A DNA stretch of 64,000 nucleotides from Serratia liquefaciens (GTDB lineage: Bacteria; Pseudomonadota; Gammaproteobacteria; Enterobacterales; Enterobacteriaceae): assembly GCF_027594825.1 (NCBI RefSeq), contig NZ_CP088930.1, forward strand, positions 868,001-932,000, given 5' to 3'. The notes beneath the pieces were generated by a model. It did not search any database. It was not told where the DNA came from and worked only from the letters and a program-made list of their open reading frames with translations. Shown here one piece after another: positions 38,769-48,044 of the stretch. Positions within the stretch are counted from its first letter, which is position 1. Each line of letters begins with the position of its first letter. A program made the translations under genes and the position numbers.

Positions 38769-39803
38769 ATGTCTCAGTCTACACAACAAAACCGTCGTTT
38801 TCTGTTGGCTTCTCGCCCGCACGGCGAGCCTGTCGCAGACAACTTCCGTCTGGAAACCGTCGCTACGCCACAGCCCGCCGCCGGCCAGGTGTTATTGCGC
38901 ACCGTCTACCTGTCGCTCGATCCTTACATGCGAGGCCGCATGAGCGATGCGCCCTCTTACGCCCCGCCGGTGCAGATCGGCGAAACCATGGTGGGCGGCA
39001 CGGTCTCAAGGGTCGTGACCTCACAGCACCCCGATTTCAAACCCGGTGACTGGGTATTAGGCTACGACGGCTGGCAGGATTACGCGCTGTCTGACGGTAG
39101 CGGCCTGCGCAACCTCGGCCCTCATCAGACGCACCCTTCTCGCCTGCTCGGCGTTCTGGGTATGCCGGGCTTCACCGCTTATATGGGGCTGCTGGAGATC
39201 GGCCAGCCGAAACCCGGTGAAACCCTGGTGGTGGCTGCCGCCAGCGGCGCCGTCGGATCGGTCGTCGGGCAGGTTGCCAAACTGAAAGGGTGTCGGGTCG
39301 TCGGCGTGGCGGGCGGTAAAGAAAAATGCCGCTATGTGGTGGAAGAGCTGGGCTTCGATGCCTGTATCGATCATCGTGCTGCCGACTTTGCCGAACAACT
39401 GGCCGCCGCCTGCCCACAGGGCATCGATATTTATTATGAAAACGTCGGCGGTGCGGTGTTTGATGCGGTGATCCCGCTGTTGAATACCCAGGCACGTATC
39501 CCGGTCTGCGGGATTATCGCCCACTATAATGCCACCGACCTGCCTGCCGGGCCGGATCGTCTGCCGATGCTGCAGGGGTTGATCTTACGCAAGCGCATCC
39601 GCATGCAAGGCTTCATCATTTTCGATGACTTCGCGGAAGGCTTTGATGAATTCCTGCAGCAAATGAGCGAATGGGTCGATCAGGGAAAAATCAAATTCCG
39701 TGAAGACCTGGTCGACGGGCTTGAAAATGCGCCGCAGGCATTTATCGGCCTGTTGCAGGGCAAGAACTTCGGCAAATTGGTGATCCGTGTCGCCGACGAG
39801 TAA
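38769..39803 (+). CDS. curA: NADPH-dependent curcumin/alkenal reductase CurA
   Basis: 344 residues from the ATG at 38769 (MSQSTQQNRRFLLASRPHGE), with AAGGAA upstream. It is a medium-chain dehydrogenase/reductase without zinc ligands. It has RTVYLSLDPYMRGRMSDAPS, the cofactor motif AAASGAVGSVVGQVAKLKGC, and IDIYYENVGGAVFD. It aligns along its length with E. coli CurA (YncB), which reduces conjugated double bonds of curcumin and related alkenals/alkenones. Convergent with pcp across a terminator. Confidence 0.93.
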   Translation: MSQSTQQNRRFLLASRPHGEPVADNFRLETVATPQPAAGQVLLRTVYLSLDPYMRGRMSDAPSYAPPVQIGETMVGGTVSRVVTSQHPDFKPGDWVLGYDGWQDYALSDGSGLRNLGPHQTHPSRLLGVLGMPGFTAYMGLLEIGQPKPGETLVVAAASGAVGSVVGQVAKLKGCRVVGVAGGKEKCRYVVEELGFDACIDHRAADFAEQLAAACPQGIDIYYENVGGAVFDAVIPLLNTQARIPVCGIIAHYNATDLPAGPDRLPMLQGLILRKRIRMQGFIIFDDFAEGFDEFLQQMSEWVDQGKIKFREDLVDGLENAPQAFIGLLQGKNFGKLVIRVADE

Positions 39804-39809
39804 TTCCCA

Positions 39810-39839
39810 CAGGGCGCGGTGATGAACTGCCGCGCCCTG
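39810..39839. terminator. Bidirectional terminator between curA and pcp
   Basis: A perfect 10-base stem (CAGGGCGCGG with CCGCGCCCTG) and a 10-base loop fill the convergent 44-base gap. No T-run is present. Confidence 0.65.
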
Positions 39840-39847
39840 ATATGCCC

Positions 39848-40495
39848 TCAATGCAGCGCACCGCCACTGAGGGATAAATCCTCATCCACCGTCAGTGTGG
39901 TATGCACAATACTGCGTACCGCCTCTATCATTGTGGTTAACGCCAGGCTGGGTTTTCCCGGATGATTCACCGCCAGCTGATGGCTGTAAGGGATGTGGAT
40001 AAACCCACCTTTGATCGCCAAATTTTGGCTGGCGATATGATGGCTCAGCCCGTAGAAAAGCTGGTTGCAATTATAAGTGCCTGCCGTGTGCGACACCGCG
40101 GCGGGAATGCCTGCCTGATGTAGATGATGGACGATCGCCTTTACCGGCAGCGTGGAGAAATAGCCCACCGGCCCCCCTTCCACCACCGGGATGTCTATCG
40201 GTTGTTTTCCGGCGTTATCCGGAATGCGGGCGTCAATCAGGTTGATGGCGACCCGTTCAACGGAGATTTCGCCGCGCCCGCCGGCCAGCCCCAGGCAGAT
40301 CACGGCTTTGGGCCGCAGCTCTTCAATAGCGGCAATCAGCTGCTGGTTGGACAACCCCAGCACGCAGGCCAATTGACGCACCACCACTTCTGCGCCGGCG
40401 ATCCGCTCTCCCGCCAGCGCCTGCGCCACCTGCCACGAAGGGTTAACCTCGTCCCCGTCAAACGGCTCAATGCCGATCACCAATACCCTTTCCAT
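39848..40495 (-). CDS. pcp: Pyrrolidone-carboxylate (pyroglutamyl) peptidase
   Basis: 215 residues from the ATG at 40495 ([20 protein letters not shown]), the normal family length; GAGGT lies seven bases upstream, and a GTG at 40501 is the alternative. The C15 catalytic triad is visible: Glu in [14 protein letters not shown], Cys in [14 protein letters not shown], His in [10 protein letters not shown]. It removes N-terminal pyroglutamate from peptides in the cytoplasm. It is divergent from a LysR gene that may control it. Confidence 0.95.
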   Translation of the reverse strand: MERVLVIGIEPFDGDEVNPSWQVAQALAGERIAGAEVVVRQLACVLGLSNQQLIAAIEELRPKAVICLGLAGGRGEISVERVAINLIDARIPDNAGKQPIDIPVVEGGPVGYFSTLPVKAIVHHLHQAGIPAAVSHTAGTYNCNQLFYGLSHHIASQNLAIKGGFIHIPYSHQLAVNHPGKPSLALTTMIEAVRSIVHTTLTVDEDLSLSGGALH

Positions 40496-40593
40496 CGTCA
40501 CACCTCAGGTTGTTATTGAATCCGCGTGCTCTCAGCCTAAACAACGCGCTATGATTCTGGAAATGGATTATCTGTATATAGAGTATTCATAAA

Positions 40594-41523
40594 ATGAATT
40601 TATCCAGCGTCGATCTCAATCTTCTGGTGGTGTTTGAAGCGTTATACCAAACGCGCAACGTCACCGCTGCCGGCGGACGTCTGAACCGTGCCCAGCCGTC
40701 GGTCAGCAATGCGCTGTCTCGCTTGCGGCTGTTGTTTGACGATCCGCTGTTTATCCGCAGCGGCGGCGGCATGTTGCCAACCGCGCGAGCTCACCAACTG
40801 ATGCTGCAAATCCATCCGGTGCTGGAACAAATCCACCAGACGCTGACGCCACCGATGCGCTTCGATCCCTCGACGGCCCGCCAGCGCCGATTCAGACTAG
40901 CCGCCGGCGACTACGCCGATATCACGCTATTGCCCACCATTATCAGTCGGCTGCGGCAGGATGCTCCGGGCATAGATATCCGGGTTTCCCGGCTGGATCG
41001 CCGCAATGTGGTGCAACAGCTTGAGAGTGGTGAAATAGATGTGGCGCTGGGCGGGCATATCGAAACGGTGAAGGGCATGCTGGTGCAGCCGTTGTTTACC
41101 GAAAGCTTTACCTGTATCGCCAGCCGACATCATCCGCAATTAGCTACCGAAAGCTGGGGCCTGGCGCAATACGTCGGCCTGCCCCATGCCCTTTACGCGC
41201 CTTCGGACGACGGCTCCGCACGCGGGATTATCGATCGTCAGCTGGGGGAACTGGGGCTGGAGCGACGCGTGGCTGCAACATTTTCGCATATCGTGGCGCT
41301 GCCTGCGGTCGTCGCCGGCAGCGATTTGATCGCAACCCTGGCGCACAGCGTCGCCAGGCAGTTTGCCGATCCGGCGAAGGTGCGCTTTCTGCCGCTGCCG
41401 GCAGAACTGGCGGTGGGCGATTTTTCTGTCGATCTGGTTGCCGGTCGCCAGGCCCGGCGCGATCCGGCGCTGACCTGGCTGTGCGATACCCTTACCCAAC
41501 TGAATTGGGGAGAGAATCGATGA
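40594..41523 (+). CDS. LysR-family transcriptional regulator
   Basis: A 309-residue protein. The winged helix-turn-helix at residues 4-65 (LNLLVVFEALYQTRNVTAAG, then QPSVSNALSRLR) is followed by a periplasmic-binding-like effector domain. The overall pattern resembles the NodD/NahR branch. The 98-base divergent gap with pcp is the natural target, and convergent tryptophan 2,3-dioxygenase is another candidate. The effector is unknown. Confidence 0.88.
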   Translation: MNLSSVDLNLLVVFEALYQTRNVTAAGGRLNRAQPSVSNALSRLRLLFDDPLFIRSGGGMLPTARAHQLMLQIHPVLEQIHQTLTPPMRFDPSTARQRRFRLAAGDYADITLLPTIISRLRQDAPGIDIRVSRLDRRNVVQQLESGEIDVALGGHIETVKGMLVQPLFTESFTCIASRHHPQLATESWGLAQYVGLPHALYAPSDDGSARGIIDRQLGELGLERRVAATFSHIVALPAVVAGSDLIATLAHSVARQFADPAKVRFLPLPAELAVGDFSVDLVAGRQARRDPALTWLCDTLTQLNWGENR

Positions 41524-41557
41524 AAATTGCCTCTGCTGGTACCATTAAGGCCCTAAG

Positions 41558-42400
41558 CTAGGCGCCGATTTCGGTGCGCACATCCAACAGTTCAGGGAAG
41601 AAAGTCAACTCCAGCGCCTTTTTCAGGAAGCTGACGCCGCTCGAACCGCCGGTGCCTGTTTTAAAGCCGATAATCCGCTCCACCGTCTTCATGTGCCGGA
41701 AACGCCACAGGTGGAAGCTTTCCTCTATATCCACCAGCTTCTCGGCCATTTCATAGGCTTCCCAATACTTTTGCGGATGGTCATAGATCTCTTTAAAAGC
41801 CGGCAGCAGGTTTGGATTGCGTTGGTAAGGTTGGGTCCAGTCACGTTCAATACACTCCTGCGGGATCGGCAGACCGTGGCGGGACAGGTAAAGCAGGTAT
41901 TCATCGTACAGGCTGGGCGCTTCAAGAATGGCCTTCAGCGCCGCGTGTTTTTCCGCATCGTTGCTGAACACCGCCAGCATCGCCGCATTCTTGTTGCCGA
42001 GTAAAAATTCAATCGAACGGTATTGATGGGACTGGAAGCCCGACGAACTGCCCAGCACGTCGCGAAATTCGACGTACTCCGACGGCGTCAGGGTTTCCAG
42101 CACCGCCCATTGTTCGAACAGCAGCCGCTGGATCTGTTTGACCCGCGCCAGGATCTTGAAGCAGTGGCTGAGCTTATCTTGTTGCACCAGCATCCGCGCC
42201 GCCTGCAGTTCATGCAGCATCAACTTCATCCACAGTTCCGACGTCTGGTGCTGCACCACAAACAGCATTTCATCATGGTGTTGCGGGTTGGACAGCGGGT
42301 GCTGACAGTCCAGCAGTTGATCCAGGCACAGATAGTCGCCATAGCTCATGCGTTTGGAAAAATCGGTGACAATCGCGCTTTCTAATTCTCGTTTGTTCAT
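41558..42400 (-). CDS. kynA: Tryptophan 2,3-dioxygenase
   Basis: A 280-residue heme dioxygenase. It has [19 protein letters not shown] (distal-pocket His and substrate contacts), [20 protein letters not shown], the proximal region [20 protein letters not shown] and the mobile loop GTGGSSG. It opens the indole ring of L-tryptophan to N-formylkynurenine. No kynurenine formamidase or kynureninase is adjacent. It has its own GGAGAGAG site and a 250-base gap from the MaoC gene, so it may be a separate unit or the last member of the accessory operon. Confidence 0.93.
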   Translation of the reverse strand: MNKRELESAIVTDFSKRMSYGDYLCLDQLLDCQHPLSNPQHHDEMLFVVQHQTSELWMKLMLHELQAARMLVQQDKLSHCFKILARVKQIQRLLFEQWAVLETLTPSEYVEFRDVLGSSSGFQSHQYRSIEFLLGNKNAAMLAVFSNDAEKHAALKAILEAPSLYDEYLLYLSRHGLPIPQECIERDWTQPYQRNPNLLPAFKEIYDHPQKYWEAYEMAEKLVDIEESFHLWRFRHMKTVERIIGFKTGTGGSSGVSFLKKALELTFFPELLDVRTEIGA

Positions 42401-42568
42401 CTGCTCTCTCCGCTGCGCTCACGGCCGGAAGCGGCGTGTAGCGTGCTGCAAACAGAAAACAATAGTCCATAACTCCCCGCCGCGAAGGACTATAAACGAG
42501 AGTTGCCTCGCAGATTTCAGGGTTGGTCATGCCAGGTTGACGCCCTCCTTATTAAGGCCTGAATTGCC

Positions 42569-42591
42569 CCCCGCAGTGATTATCTGCGGGG
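42569..42591. terminator. Hairpin between the MaoC operon and tryptophan dioxygenase
   Basis: CCCCGCAG-TGATTAT-CTGCGGGG forms a perfect 8-base stem 60 bases after the MaoC stop. No T-run follows on the minus strand, so read-through into the dioxygenase gene is possible. Confidence 0.5.
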
Positions 42592-42650
42592 ATGGGATCG
42601 GCGACGCCTGAGCATAAACATTGCTCTGCCGATCCCCAAACCGCTGAAAA

Positions 42651-43145
42651 TCAAGACTCTTTGTAATCTCGTCGCCGAACCATAAAGGAGCGTTCGAAGG
42701 TGATCACCGTCTCTCCCGTTGACTTGATACCCCGAGTTTCTACCGTGATGATGCCGTTGTGCGGTTGGGATTTTGACGGCCGTTTAGCCAGGATCCTGCT
42801 GGTGGCGTAAAGCGTATCGCCGACAAAAAGCGGCTCTTTCAGGCGCACCGTTTCCCAGCCCAGATTAGCCACCGCCCTGGCAGACAATGCCTGCACGGTC
42901 ATTCCGCTGACCAGCGCCAGCGTGATGCTGCTGTTGACCAAGACGCGGCCATATTCCGCTTGGGCGCCATAGGCCCGATCGAAATGCAAAGGATGCTGAT
43001 TCATCGTCAACAGGGTGAGCCAGGTGTTGTCGGCTTCGGAAAGCGTGCGCCCCGGCCAGTGCTTAATCGTCATGCCGGTTTCGAAGTCTTCATAGTCCCC
43101 ACCGTGCTCTTCCTGATACTCATTTTCGCCGACTTTTCTTAACAT
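42651..43145 (-). CDS. MaoC-like hot-dog enoyl-CoA hydratase
   Basis: A 164-residue single hot-dog protein. The hydratase signature is LTMNQHPLHFDRAYGAQAEY. The usual Asp of the Asp/His pair is Asn here, a form I recall from mesaconyl/itaconyl-CoA hydratase-type MaoC proteins. It probably adds or removes water on a CoA-thioester double bond; the substrate is unknown. It is the last gene of the eight-gene run, overlapping the preceding reductase by 7 bases. RipB of the itaconate pathway is the closest functional analogy, and it too works beside a CitE-type lyase. Confidence 0.82.
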   Translation of the reverse strand: MLRKVGENEYQEEHGGDYEDFETGMTIKHWPGRTLSEADNTWLTLLTMNQHPLHFDRAYGAQAEYGRVLVNSSITLALVSGMTVQALSARAVANLGWETVRLKEPLFVGDTLYATSRILAKRPSKSQPHNGIITVETRGIKSTGETVITFERSFMVRRRDYKES

Positions 43146-44089
43146 GGGGTTTTCTCCCTGAATGGGTATAGCGCCACCGCGGCAGCGGTGTCTTCAATGG
43201 CCAGCCCCACGCTGCGAAATACCGTGGTCTGCCCCGCCGTTGCCGCGGACTCACCCAGCACAAGAGCGCCCAGCTCATTGAGTCCTTCAGGCCGAATGTA
43301 TTCCTGCGCCAGAGCGCTTCGAACCTCCCCCGCATCCTCCCTGGCGGCCGCGCCGGTTTCCACCACCACAAAGGCGGTTTTCAATAACGCAGGGTCTACC
43401 TCAATAGCATCCTCGTGGGTGCCGCCGATAATGTTCAGGTGGGCTCCTGGCGCTACCCAATCGGCATACACCAAAGGTTCACGGGCATGGGTTGAGGTGG
43501 TGGTGCAGATAAGATCCGCCCCCTGCACGGCCTCGAATGCGCTACTGCAAACGCTGACCGGCGCGGTTGTCAGCGTACGGGCCCAGTGCGCAAACTCTTG
43601 CGTTCTGAGCGCCGAACGGGAAAAAATTCGCACCTTGCGGATCTGCCGCACCGCCAGCATCGCCAACAGCGTGGCGCGTGCCTGCACGCCCGCGCCCAGG
43701 ATGGCAAGATCGCCGGCCTGCTCAGGCGCGCACAGCTGGGTCGCCAGCCCGGCCACCGCGCCGGTTCGCACGGCGGTCAAACTTGCGCCGTCGAGCAAAG
43801 CCAGTATCTGGCCGGTATTGATGTCCGTGAGTACCACCACACCATGAATCAACGGCAGTCCATGCTCAGCATTGCCGGGCGTGAGCGTTGTGATTTTGAC
43901 GCTGGCGACACCGCGTCTGCTCCAGGCCGCCGGGCTGATCAAGGTCTCAGAAGGACCATGCTGGAGCAAGGTCCGCGTCGGCGATTGTTCGTCGCCACGA
44001 CGTAAATCCCCGAATGCCTCACTCAGCATCGCCATGACCTGCCGCAGTCGGATCTCTCCGGACATTTCGGCTGCATTGATGATTTGCAT
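43139..44089 (-). CDS. Ornithine cyclodeaminase/mu-crystallin family protein
   Basis: 316 residues from the ATG at 44089; a GTG at 44095 overlaps the aldolase stop. The Rossmann motif LAILGAGVQARATLLAM is intact, with VRTGAVAGLATQLCAPEQAG before it. The family includes ornithine cyclodeaminase, alanine dehydrogenase, SbnB-type N-(1-amino-1-carboxyl-2-ethyl)-glutamate dehydrogenase and ketimine reductases. These all make or reduce an amino-acid imine with NAD(P). The exact reaction cannot be read from sequence; reduction of a cyclic ketimine downstream of the aldolase would fit the cluster. Confidence 0.85.
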   Translation of the reverse strand: MQIINAAEMSGEIRLRQVMAMLSEAFGDLRRGDEQSPTRTLLQHGPSETLISPAAWSRRGVASVKITTLTPGNAEHGLPLIHGVVVLTDINTGQILALLDGASLTAVRTGAVAGLATQLCAPEQAGDLAILGAGVQARATLLAMLAVRQIRKVRIFSRSALRTQEFAHWARTLTTAPVSVCSSAFEAVQGADLICTTTSTHAREPLVYADWVAPGAHLNIIGGTHEDAIEVDPALLKTAFVVVETGAAAREDAGEVRSALAQEYIRPEGLNELGALVLGESAATAGQTTVFRSVGLAIEDTAAAVALYPFREKTPC

Positions 44090-44091
44090 CG

Positions 44092-45093
44092 TCACAGGGC
44101 GACCCTCTTTAACTGCGCGGCCACTTCTACGATAAGGTCTTCTTGCCCGGCCACCGCCTGGCGTTTTCCCAATTCGAAGAAGACATCACGCGGATCGACA
44201 CCCGCAGAGGCCGAATGGCTTAACACCGGGTTTTTGAAACCGGAAAAAACGCCGGCCAGGCCACTGACGATGCCCACGGAGTCGATCATCGGTGGGGTGA
44301 CCATCAGCTCCCGGGCGGCAAGCTCGGCAGCGTCCAGAAAATGATAAAGATCGATACCGGTGTTGAACCCCAAACGTTCCAGTACCGGCACCAGAACTTC
44401 AAGTTGGGTGTTCCCTGCCCCAGCTCCGAACCCGCGAGCGCAGCCATCAATCAGGGTAGCGCCGGCCTGAGCGGCGGCGACCGAGTTGGCCACCGCCATG
44501 CCCAAATTATTGTGGGCGTGGAAAATAAGCGGCACTTCCACCTGCCGCCGCATCGCGGTGATGCGTTCGGTCACATCCTGCGGCAACAGGTTGCCGGCAG
44601 AATCCATGATGCCAACGGCCTGCGCACCGTACTCCACCAGCAGTTGAGCCTGATCGGCTAACTGTTGGGGCGTGGCCATATGGCTCATCATCAGTACCGC
44701 ATGCGCCTCGACCCCGTGCTCACGCAGCCATCCCAGATGACGTTCGGCCAGGGTTGCCTCAGTGCAATGGGTCCCGATCCGCACCACATCCGCACCGCAG
44801 GATAACGCCTTCGCCAGATCGACGACGGTTCCCCAGCCCGGCAGCATAAATACGCCCATCTTGCTGTTTTGCAAACACTCGCGCACGGTGTTCAGCATGG
44901 TTTCATCACTTAACGCGGCGCGCCCGACCTGATACGAGGAGGCGCCAAGCCCGTTGCCATGGCCAACCTCGACAATCGCCACCCCCGTTTTATCCACCGC
45001 CGTCGCGTAGTCTCGTAACTGAGCCACCGTGAGTTGATGTTTCACCGCGTGTTGACCATCACGCAGGGTGGAGTCGTTAATCAGAATGGCCAT
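44092..45093 (-). CDS. DRE-TIM 4-hydroxy-2-oxoacid aldolase (MhpE/NikB-like)
   Basis: 333 residues from the ATG at 45093 ([20 protein letters not shown]). The DRE-TIM barrel motifs are present: TLRDGQHA (catalytic Arg, metal Asp), the metal ligands HAHNNLG, and the C-terminal DmpG-type communication domain. The family joins or splits pyruvate and an aldehyde (4-hydroxy-2-oxovalerate aldolase). It overlaps the aldehyde dehydrogenase gene by 17 bases, and the two normally form a channelled complex. No aromatic meta-cleavage genes are nearby, so a synthetic direction is plausible. Confidence 0.9.
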   Translation of the reverse strand: MAILINDSTLRDGQHAVKHQLTVAQLRDYATAVDKTGVAIVEVGHGNGLGASSYQVGRAALSDETMLNTVRECLQNSKMGVFMLPGWGTVVDLAKALSCGADVVRIGTHCTEATLAERHLGWLREHGVEAHAVLMMSHMATPQQLADQAQLLVEYGAQAVGIMDSAGNLLPQDVTERITAMRRQVEVPLIFHAHNNLGMAVANSVAAAQAGATLIDGCARGFGAGAGNTQLEVLVPVLERLGFNTGIDLYHFLDAAELAARELMVTPPMIDSVGIVSGLAGVFSGFKNPVLSHSASAGVDPRDVFFELGKRQAVAGQEDLIVEVAAQLKRVAL

Positions 45094-45964
45094 TAGCCCC
45101 CTCCGTTTTATTTCGATAGCTCGCATACTGTTCGGCAACCAGGATGGCGGCAGAATTGATCAGATCCAGATTCCCGGCGTATTCAGGCATCACCTTGCTG
45201 CTGGCAACCACCTCCAGCGAGACTGAAACGCGTCCTTCGCTGACGTTGAGCGCCGTAAGCGAATAGCCCGCCGAGAATCCCCGCACCGCTTCAACGGCCT
45301 CAGCAAGTACCGGAGCGATCTGTTCCTTTGTGACCCCAGGGATACCGGCAAAAATGGTGACCCTGAACATGGCGGGCGGCGTGGCCGGGCTGATATTAAG
45401 GATCGCCTTGGTGTTGGCTACGCCGGTAAAAGCGCTGAGCGCCCGCTGCGTGGTGTCCACATATTCGTCGATGTTGATCCGCGTGGCCCGCCCCAGAATA
45501 TTGCTGGCGACGGTCGCCACCACCTCGATATCGTTGATGCGAAAGTGTCGGCTCAGGGCATGCAGAATGGGTATCGACGCCTGTCCACCGCAGCTGATCA
45601 GGCTGACATTGCGCTCGGTCAGCGCATCGGTTCCCGTCACCGTAGGCACGATCATTTTGCCCAAGTGGCTGGGGGTTAAGTCGATCAGCAAGGAGCCCAG
45701 CGGACGCAGCAGCGCCCAATGCCTGACATGCGACATCGCGTTGGTGGCGTCGAAAACCACATCGAAAGGCGTTGGCGACGCCAAAACAGCGTCAATGCCA
45801 CCGGCGCTGGTTGGGCAGCCCAACCGGACGGCGGCCTCAAGACCGGCGGAGTCCTTGTTGCGCCCCGCCAGCAACCCGCAATGCAGCAGCGGGGAACGCT
45901 GGATCTTATTGACCAGATCCATGCCAATGGCGCCGGTTCCAATGACCGCAACGGAGAGCGTCAT
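45077..45964 (-). CDS. Acylating aldehyde dehydrogenase (MhpF/DmpF-like)
   Basis: 295 residues, somewhat shorter than MhpF (~316). It has an N-terminal Rossmann motif ([17 protein letters not shown]) and the catalytic Cys in [16 protein letters not shown]. It interconverts an aldehyde and acyl-CoA with NAD(H). Coupled by ATGA to the CitE-like gene and overlapping the aldolase gene. In nikkomycin biosynthesis a homologous pair (NikA/NikB) is reported to reduce picolinoyl-CoA and condense the aldehyde with a 2-oxoacid, a precedent for biosynthetic use. Confidence 0.9.
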   Translation of the reverse strand: MTLSVAVIGTGAIGMDLVNKIQRSPLLHCGLLAGRNKDSAGLEAAVRLGCPTSAGGIDAVLASPTPFDVVFDATNAMSHVRHWALLRPLGSLLIDLTPSHLGKMIVPTVTGTDALTERNVSLISCGGQASIPILHALSRHFRINDIEVVATVASNILGRATRINIDEYVDTTQRALSAFTGVANTKAILNISPATPPAMFRVTIFAGIPGVTKEQIAPVLAEAVEAVRGFSAGYSLTALNVSEGRVSVSLEVVASSKVMPEYAGNLDLINSAAILVAEQYASYRNKTEGANGHSD

Positions 45965-46824
45965 GAGTTCCCCCTACTGAAACGAGCGGCCCAGGCCTTG
46001 CCTGATTGCAGGGTATTGCGCGCCATGCGGGCAAAGGGCGGCCCCACCATATGCCCATCCAGCAGCGCAATCCCGCCCTGGGCCGCTTTCACGGCATCGG
46101 TAATGCGGCTTGCCGCCAAAAGTGCGCTCTCGCAGGGCCGTAACGTCGAGTTGATCAGTTCAAGCTCGCTGGGATGAACGGTGGCTTTGCCGTGGAAGCC
46201 CAGATCTTTGACGCACTGAATTTCATTGGCCAACACGTCGGGTTCGGAAAGCCGATAATTGGCGGTATCGATACAGCCGATGCCGTGCCTGGCACTCGCC
46301 AACACCATCGCCTGGCGCGCGGCCAGCATCCCGGACCAGGTGATCGGCACCCCTAAAGTGGCCGCCAAATCTGCAGAGCCAAAAATCAGCCCATCCGCCA
46401 CCGCCGCGACATTGTCCAGATCGGTAATGGCCTCGACGGTCTCTATCGTCAGGTAAATTTCAGGGAACCTTCCGGCAGAGGCGAAGGTTTCGCGTAGGAA
46501 AACCACCTCGGCCGGGGTTCGAACCATCGACATCACGATAAAACTGGGCGTGGTTTGACCGGAACACAGCATCACCAAGTCATGCAAAGCGTCAATCGTG
46601 CCCAGCGCGTTGATCCGCACGGCAATATTGGCAGAGGGCGGCGCATTATCGAGAGCCGTGCGGCAAATGGTCCTGGCCTCCGCTTTTGCCGGGCCAGGTA
46701 CCGAGTCTTCCAAATCCATCAAATGCACATCGGCGTCATAAGACAGAGCCTTGACGACCCGGCTGAGCGACAAGGCCGGCGTGTACAGAATGCTGCGGGG
46801 AACAGCCCGGGCGATATCCGTCAT
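45961..46824 (-). CDS. CitE-like CoA-ester lyase (HpcH/HpaI superfamily)
   Basis: 287 residues from the ATG at 46824, which overlaps the upstream stop (ATGA). Motifs are RSILYTPAL, VHLMDLEDSVPGPAKAEAR (acidic metal site), AVRINALG, LTIETVEAI, FGSADLAATLG and KATVHPSEL. Such lyases cleave or form malyl-, citramalyl- or related CoA esters. No citrate lyase alpha/gamma subunits are present, so this is a stand-alone CitE homologue. With the MaoC hydratase it recalls RipB/RipC of itaconate degradation, but no CoA-transferase (RipA) is here. Confidence 0.85.
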   Translation of the reverse strand: MTDIARAVPRSILYTPALSLSRVVKALSYDADVHLMDLEDSVPGPAKAEARTICRTALDNAPPSANIAVRINALGTIDALHDLVMLCSGQTTPSFIVMSMVRTPAEVVFLRETFASAGRFPEIYLTIETVEAITDLDNVAAVADGLIFGSADLAATLGVPITWSGMLAARQAMVLASARHGIGCIDTANYRLSEPDVLANEIQCVKDLGFHGKATVHPSELELINSTLRPCESALLAASRITDAVKAAQGGIALLDGHMVGPPFARMARNTLQSGKAWAARFSRGNS

Positions 46825-48044
46825 TGCGGCCCCCTGACAGCAGAGATAACCTGGCACAGGCCGCGGATCTGCTCTTGCGTTTGTCCGGCTCGCATCATGA
46901 CCCGCAGGCCGGCGGTGCCTTTGGCGACGATAGGGAAAAACACCGGCGAGACATAGAAGCCAGCCTCTATCACCTGGCGCCCCGCCTCGATCACCCGGTC
47001 ATCGCTCATCGGCACCAGGCGGATCGGATAGGTATTGCCGCTTTGTTCCGTCGGGATCAGGGAATCGAACAGCGCGATGTTGTCGTACAGTTTCTTTTGT
47101 AACCGGGGCAATTCGGCCGTACGGTGAATTTCTGCCGACGCCAGGCTGGCGCCGATGGCCGCCGTATTCAGGTTTTGCGAGTAGTTGAGCCCGCCGCCAA
47201 AGCGTTCGACCAGGCGCAGCATCTGCTGCGAATAACCGTTGAGCAATATCGCCGCCCCGCTGGTGCCGAATGCTTTGTTGAGCGTGACAACCATAATGGT
47301 GTTTTCATCCAACGCCGGGCTATGGGAACGAACATAGCCAATACCGCGCTCGCCATAAGCGGAGATCGAATGCGAATCGTCGTAAAACACCATCAGGCCG
47401 TATTTGTCCTGCAGTTCAGCCAAGGCTTTGACCGGGGCATAGCCTCCCAGGCTATCGCTGCCGTCGACCACGTAACAGACCCGTTGATATTGTTTGCAGC
47501 AGTCTTCGATGAAATTCAGATCGTGGTAATTGCAGGTAACGACCTCGGTTTCATCGGCACAGGCGGGTTTGGCCGCCGCCAGCGACACGTGGGCGTGCTT
47601 ATCGAATATCATCAAAGGCCGCACGCCGTTGCCTAAATGGCCCGAGGCGATAAGCGGAAGCAAGCCGCCGCTGACGCTGCTCGCCGACACGCCGCTGAGC
47701 ACATCGGCCTGGAACAGCTCACCCAACGACGCCTCCAACTCCTTCATGGCAGGGAGCTGGACCCGGCTGCGGGCGATGCAATGATCCAGCACGCCGTAGC
47801 GGCGCACAGCGTCGATAGCGCCTTCGATCACCTTACTGTGGGAGTCCAGGTTCAGGTAGGAGCAGCAGCTGAAATTGACGAACTGATGGCCACTTGGGGT
47901 GGACAACAGGTCGTTATCGAGCCCGGCAACGATACCCGCAAGGCCGTTTTGCTCTGACATATCCCAGAAAGGATTGCCTATGCCGATGGCCTTATCGTTG
48001 TTACGGAATTTATTGGTGGGAATGATCTGCTTACGGCTGCTCAT
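46821..48044 (-). CDS. Alpha-oxoamine synthase-like PLP enzyme
   Basis: 407 residues from the ATG at 48044 (MSSRKQIIPTNKFRN), with GAGGAAGG upstream; a longer frame runs into the oxygenase gene. It is a fold-type I PLP enzyme of the BioF/Kbl/HemA/CqsA group. FVNFSCCSYLNLDSH resembles the group's glycine-rich start. VFYDDSHSISAYGERGIGY is the PLP-ring region and TLNKAFGTSGAAIL carries the Schiff-base Lys. These enzymes condense an amino acid with an acyl-CoA and lose CO2 to give an alpha-aminoketone. Substrates here are unknown. Confidence 0.85.
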   Translation of the reverse strand: MSSRKQIIPTNKFRNNDKAIGIGNPFWDMSEQNGLAGIVAGLDNDLLSTPSGHQFVNFSCCSYLNLDSHSKVIEGAIDAVRRYGVLDHCIARSRVQLPAMKELEASLGELFQADVLSGVSASSVSGGLLPLIASGHLGNGVRPLMIFDKHAHVSLAAAKPACADETEVVTCNYHDLNFIEDCCKQYQRVCYVVDGSDSLGGYAPVKALAELQDKYGLMVFYDDSHSISAYGERGIGYVRSHSPALDENTIMVVTLNKAFGTSGAAILLNGYSQQMLRLVERFGGGLNYSQNLNTAAIGASLASAEIHRTAELPRLQKKLYDNIALFDSLIPTEQSGNTYPIRLVPMSDDRVIEAGRQVIEAGFYVSPVFFPIVAKGTAGLRVMMRAGQTQEQIRGLCQVISAVRGPQ

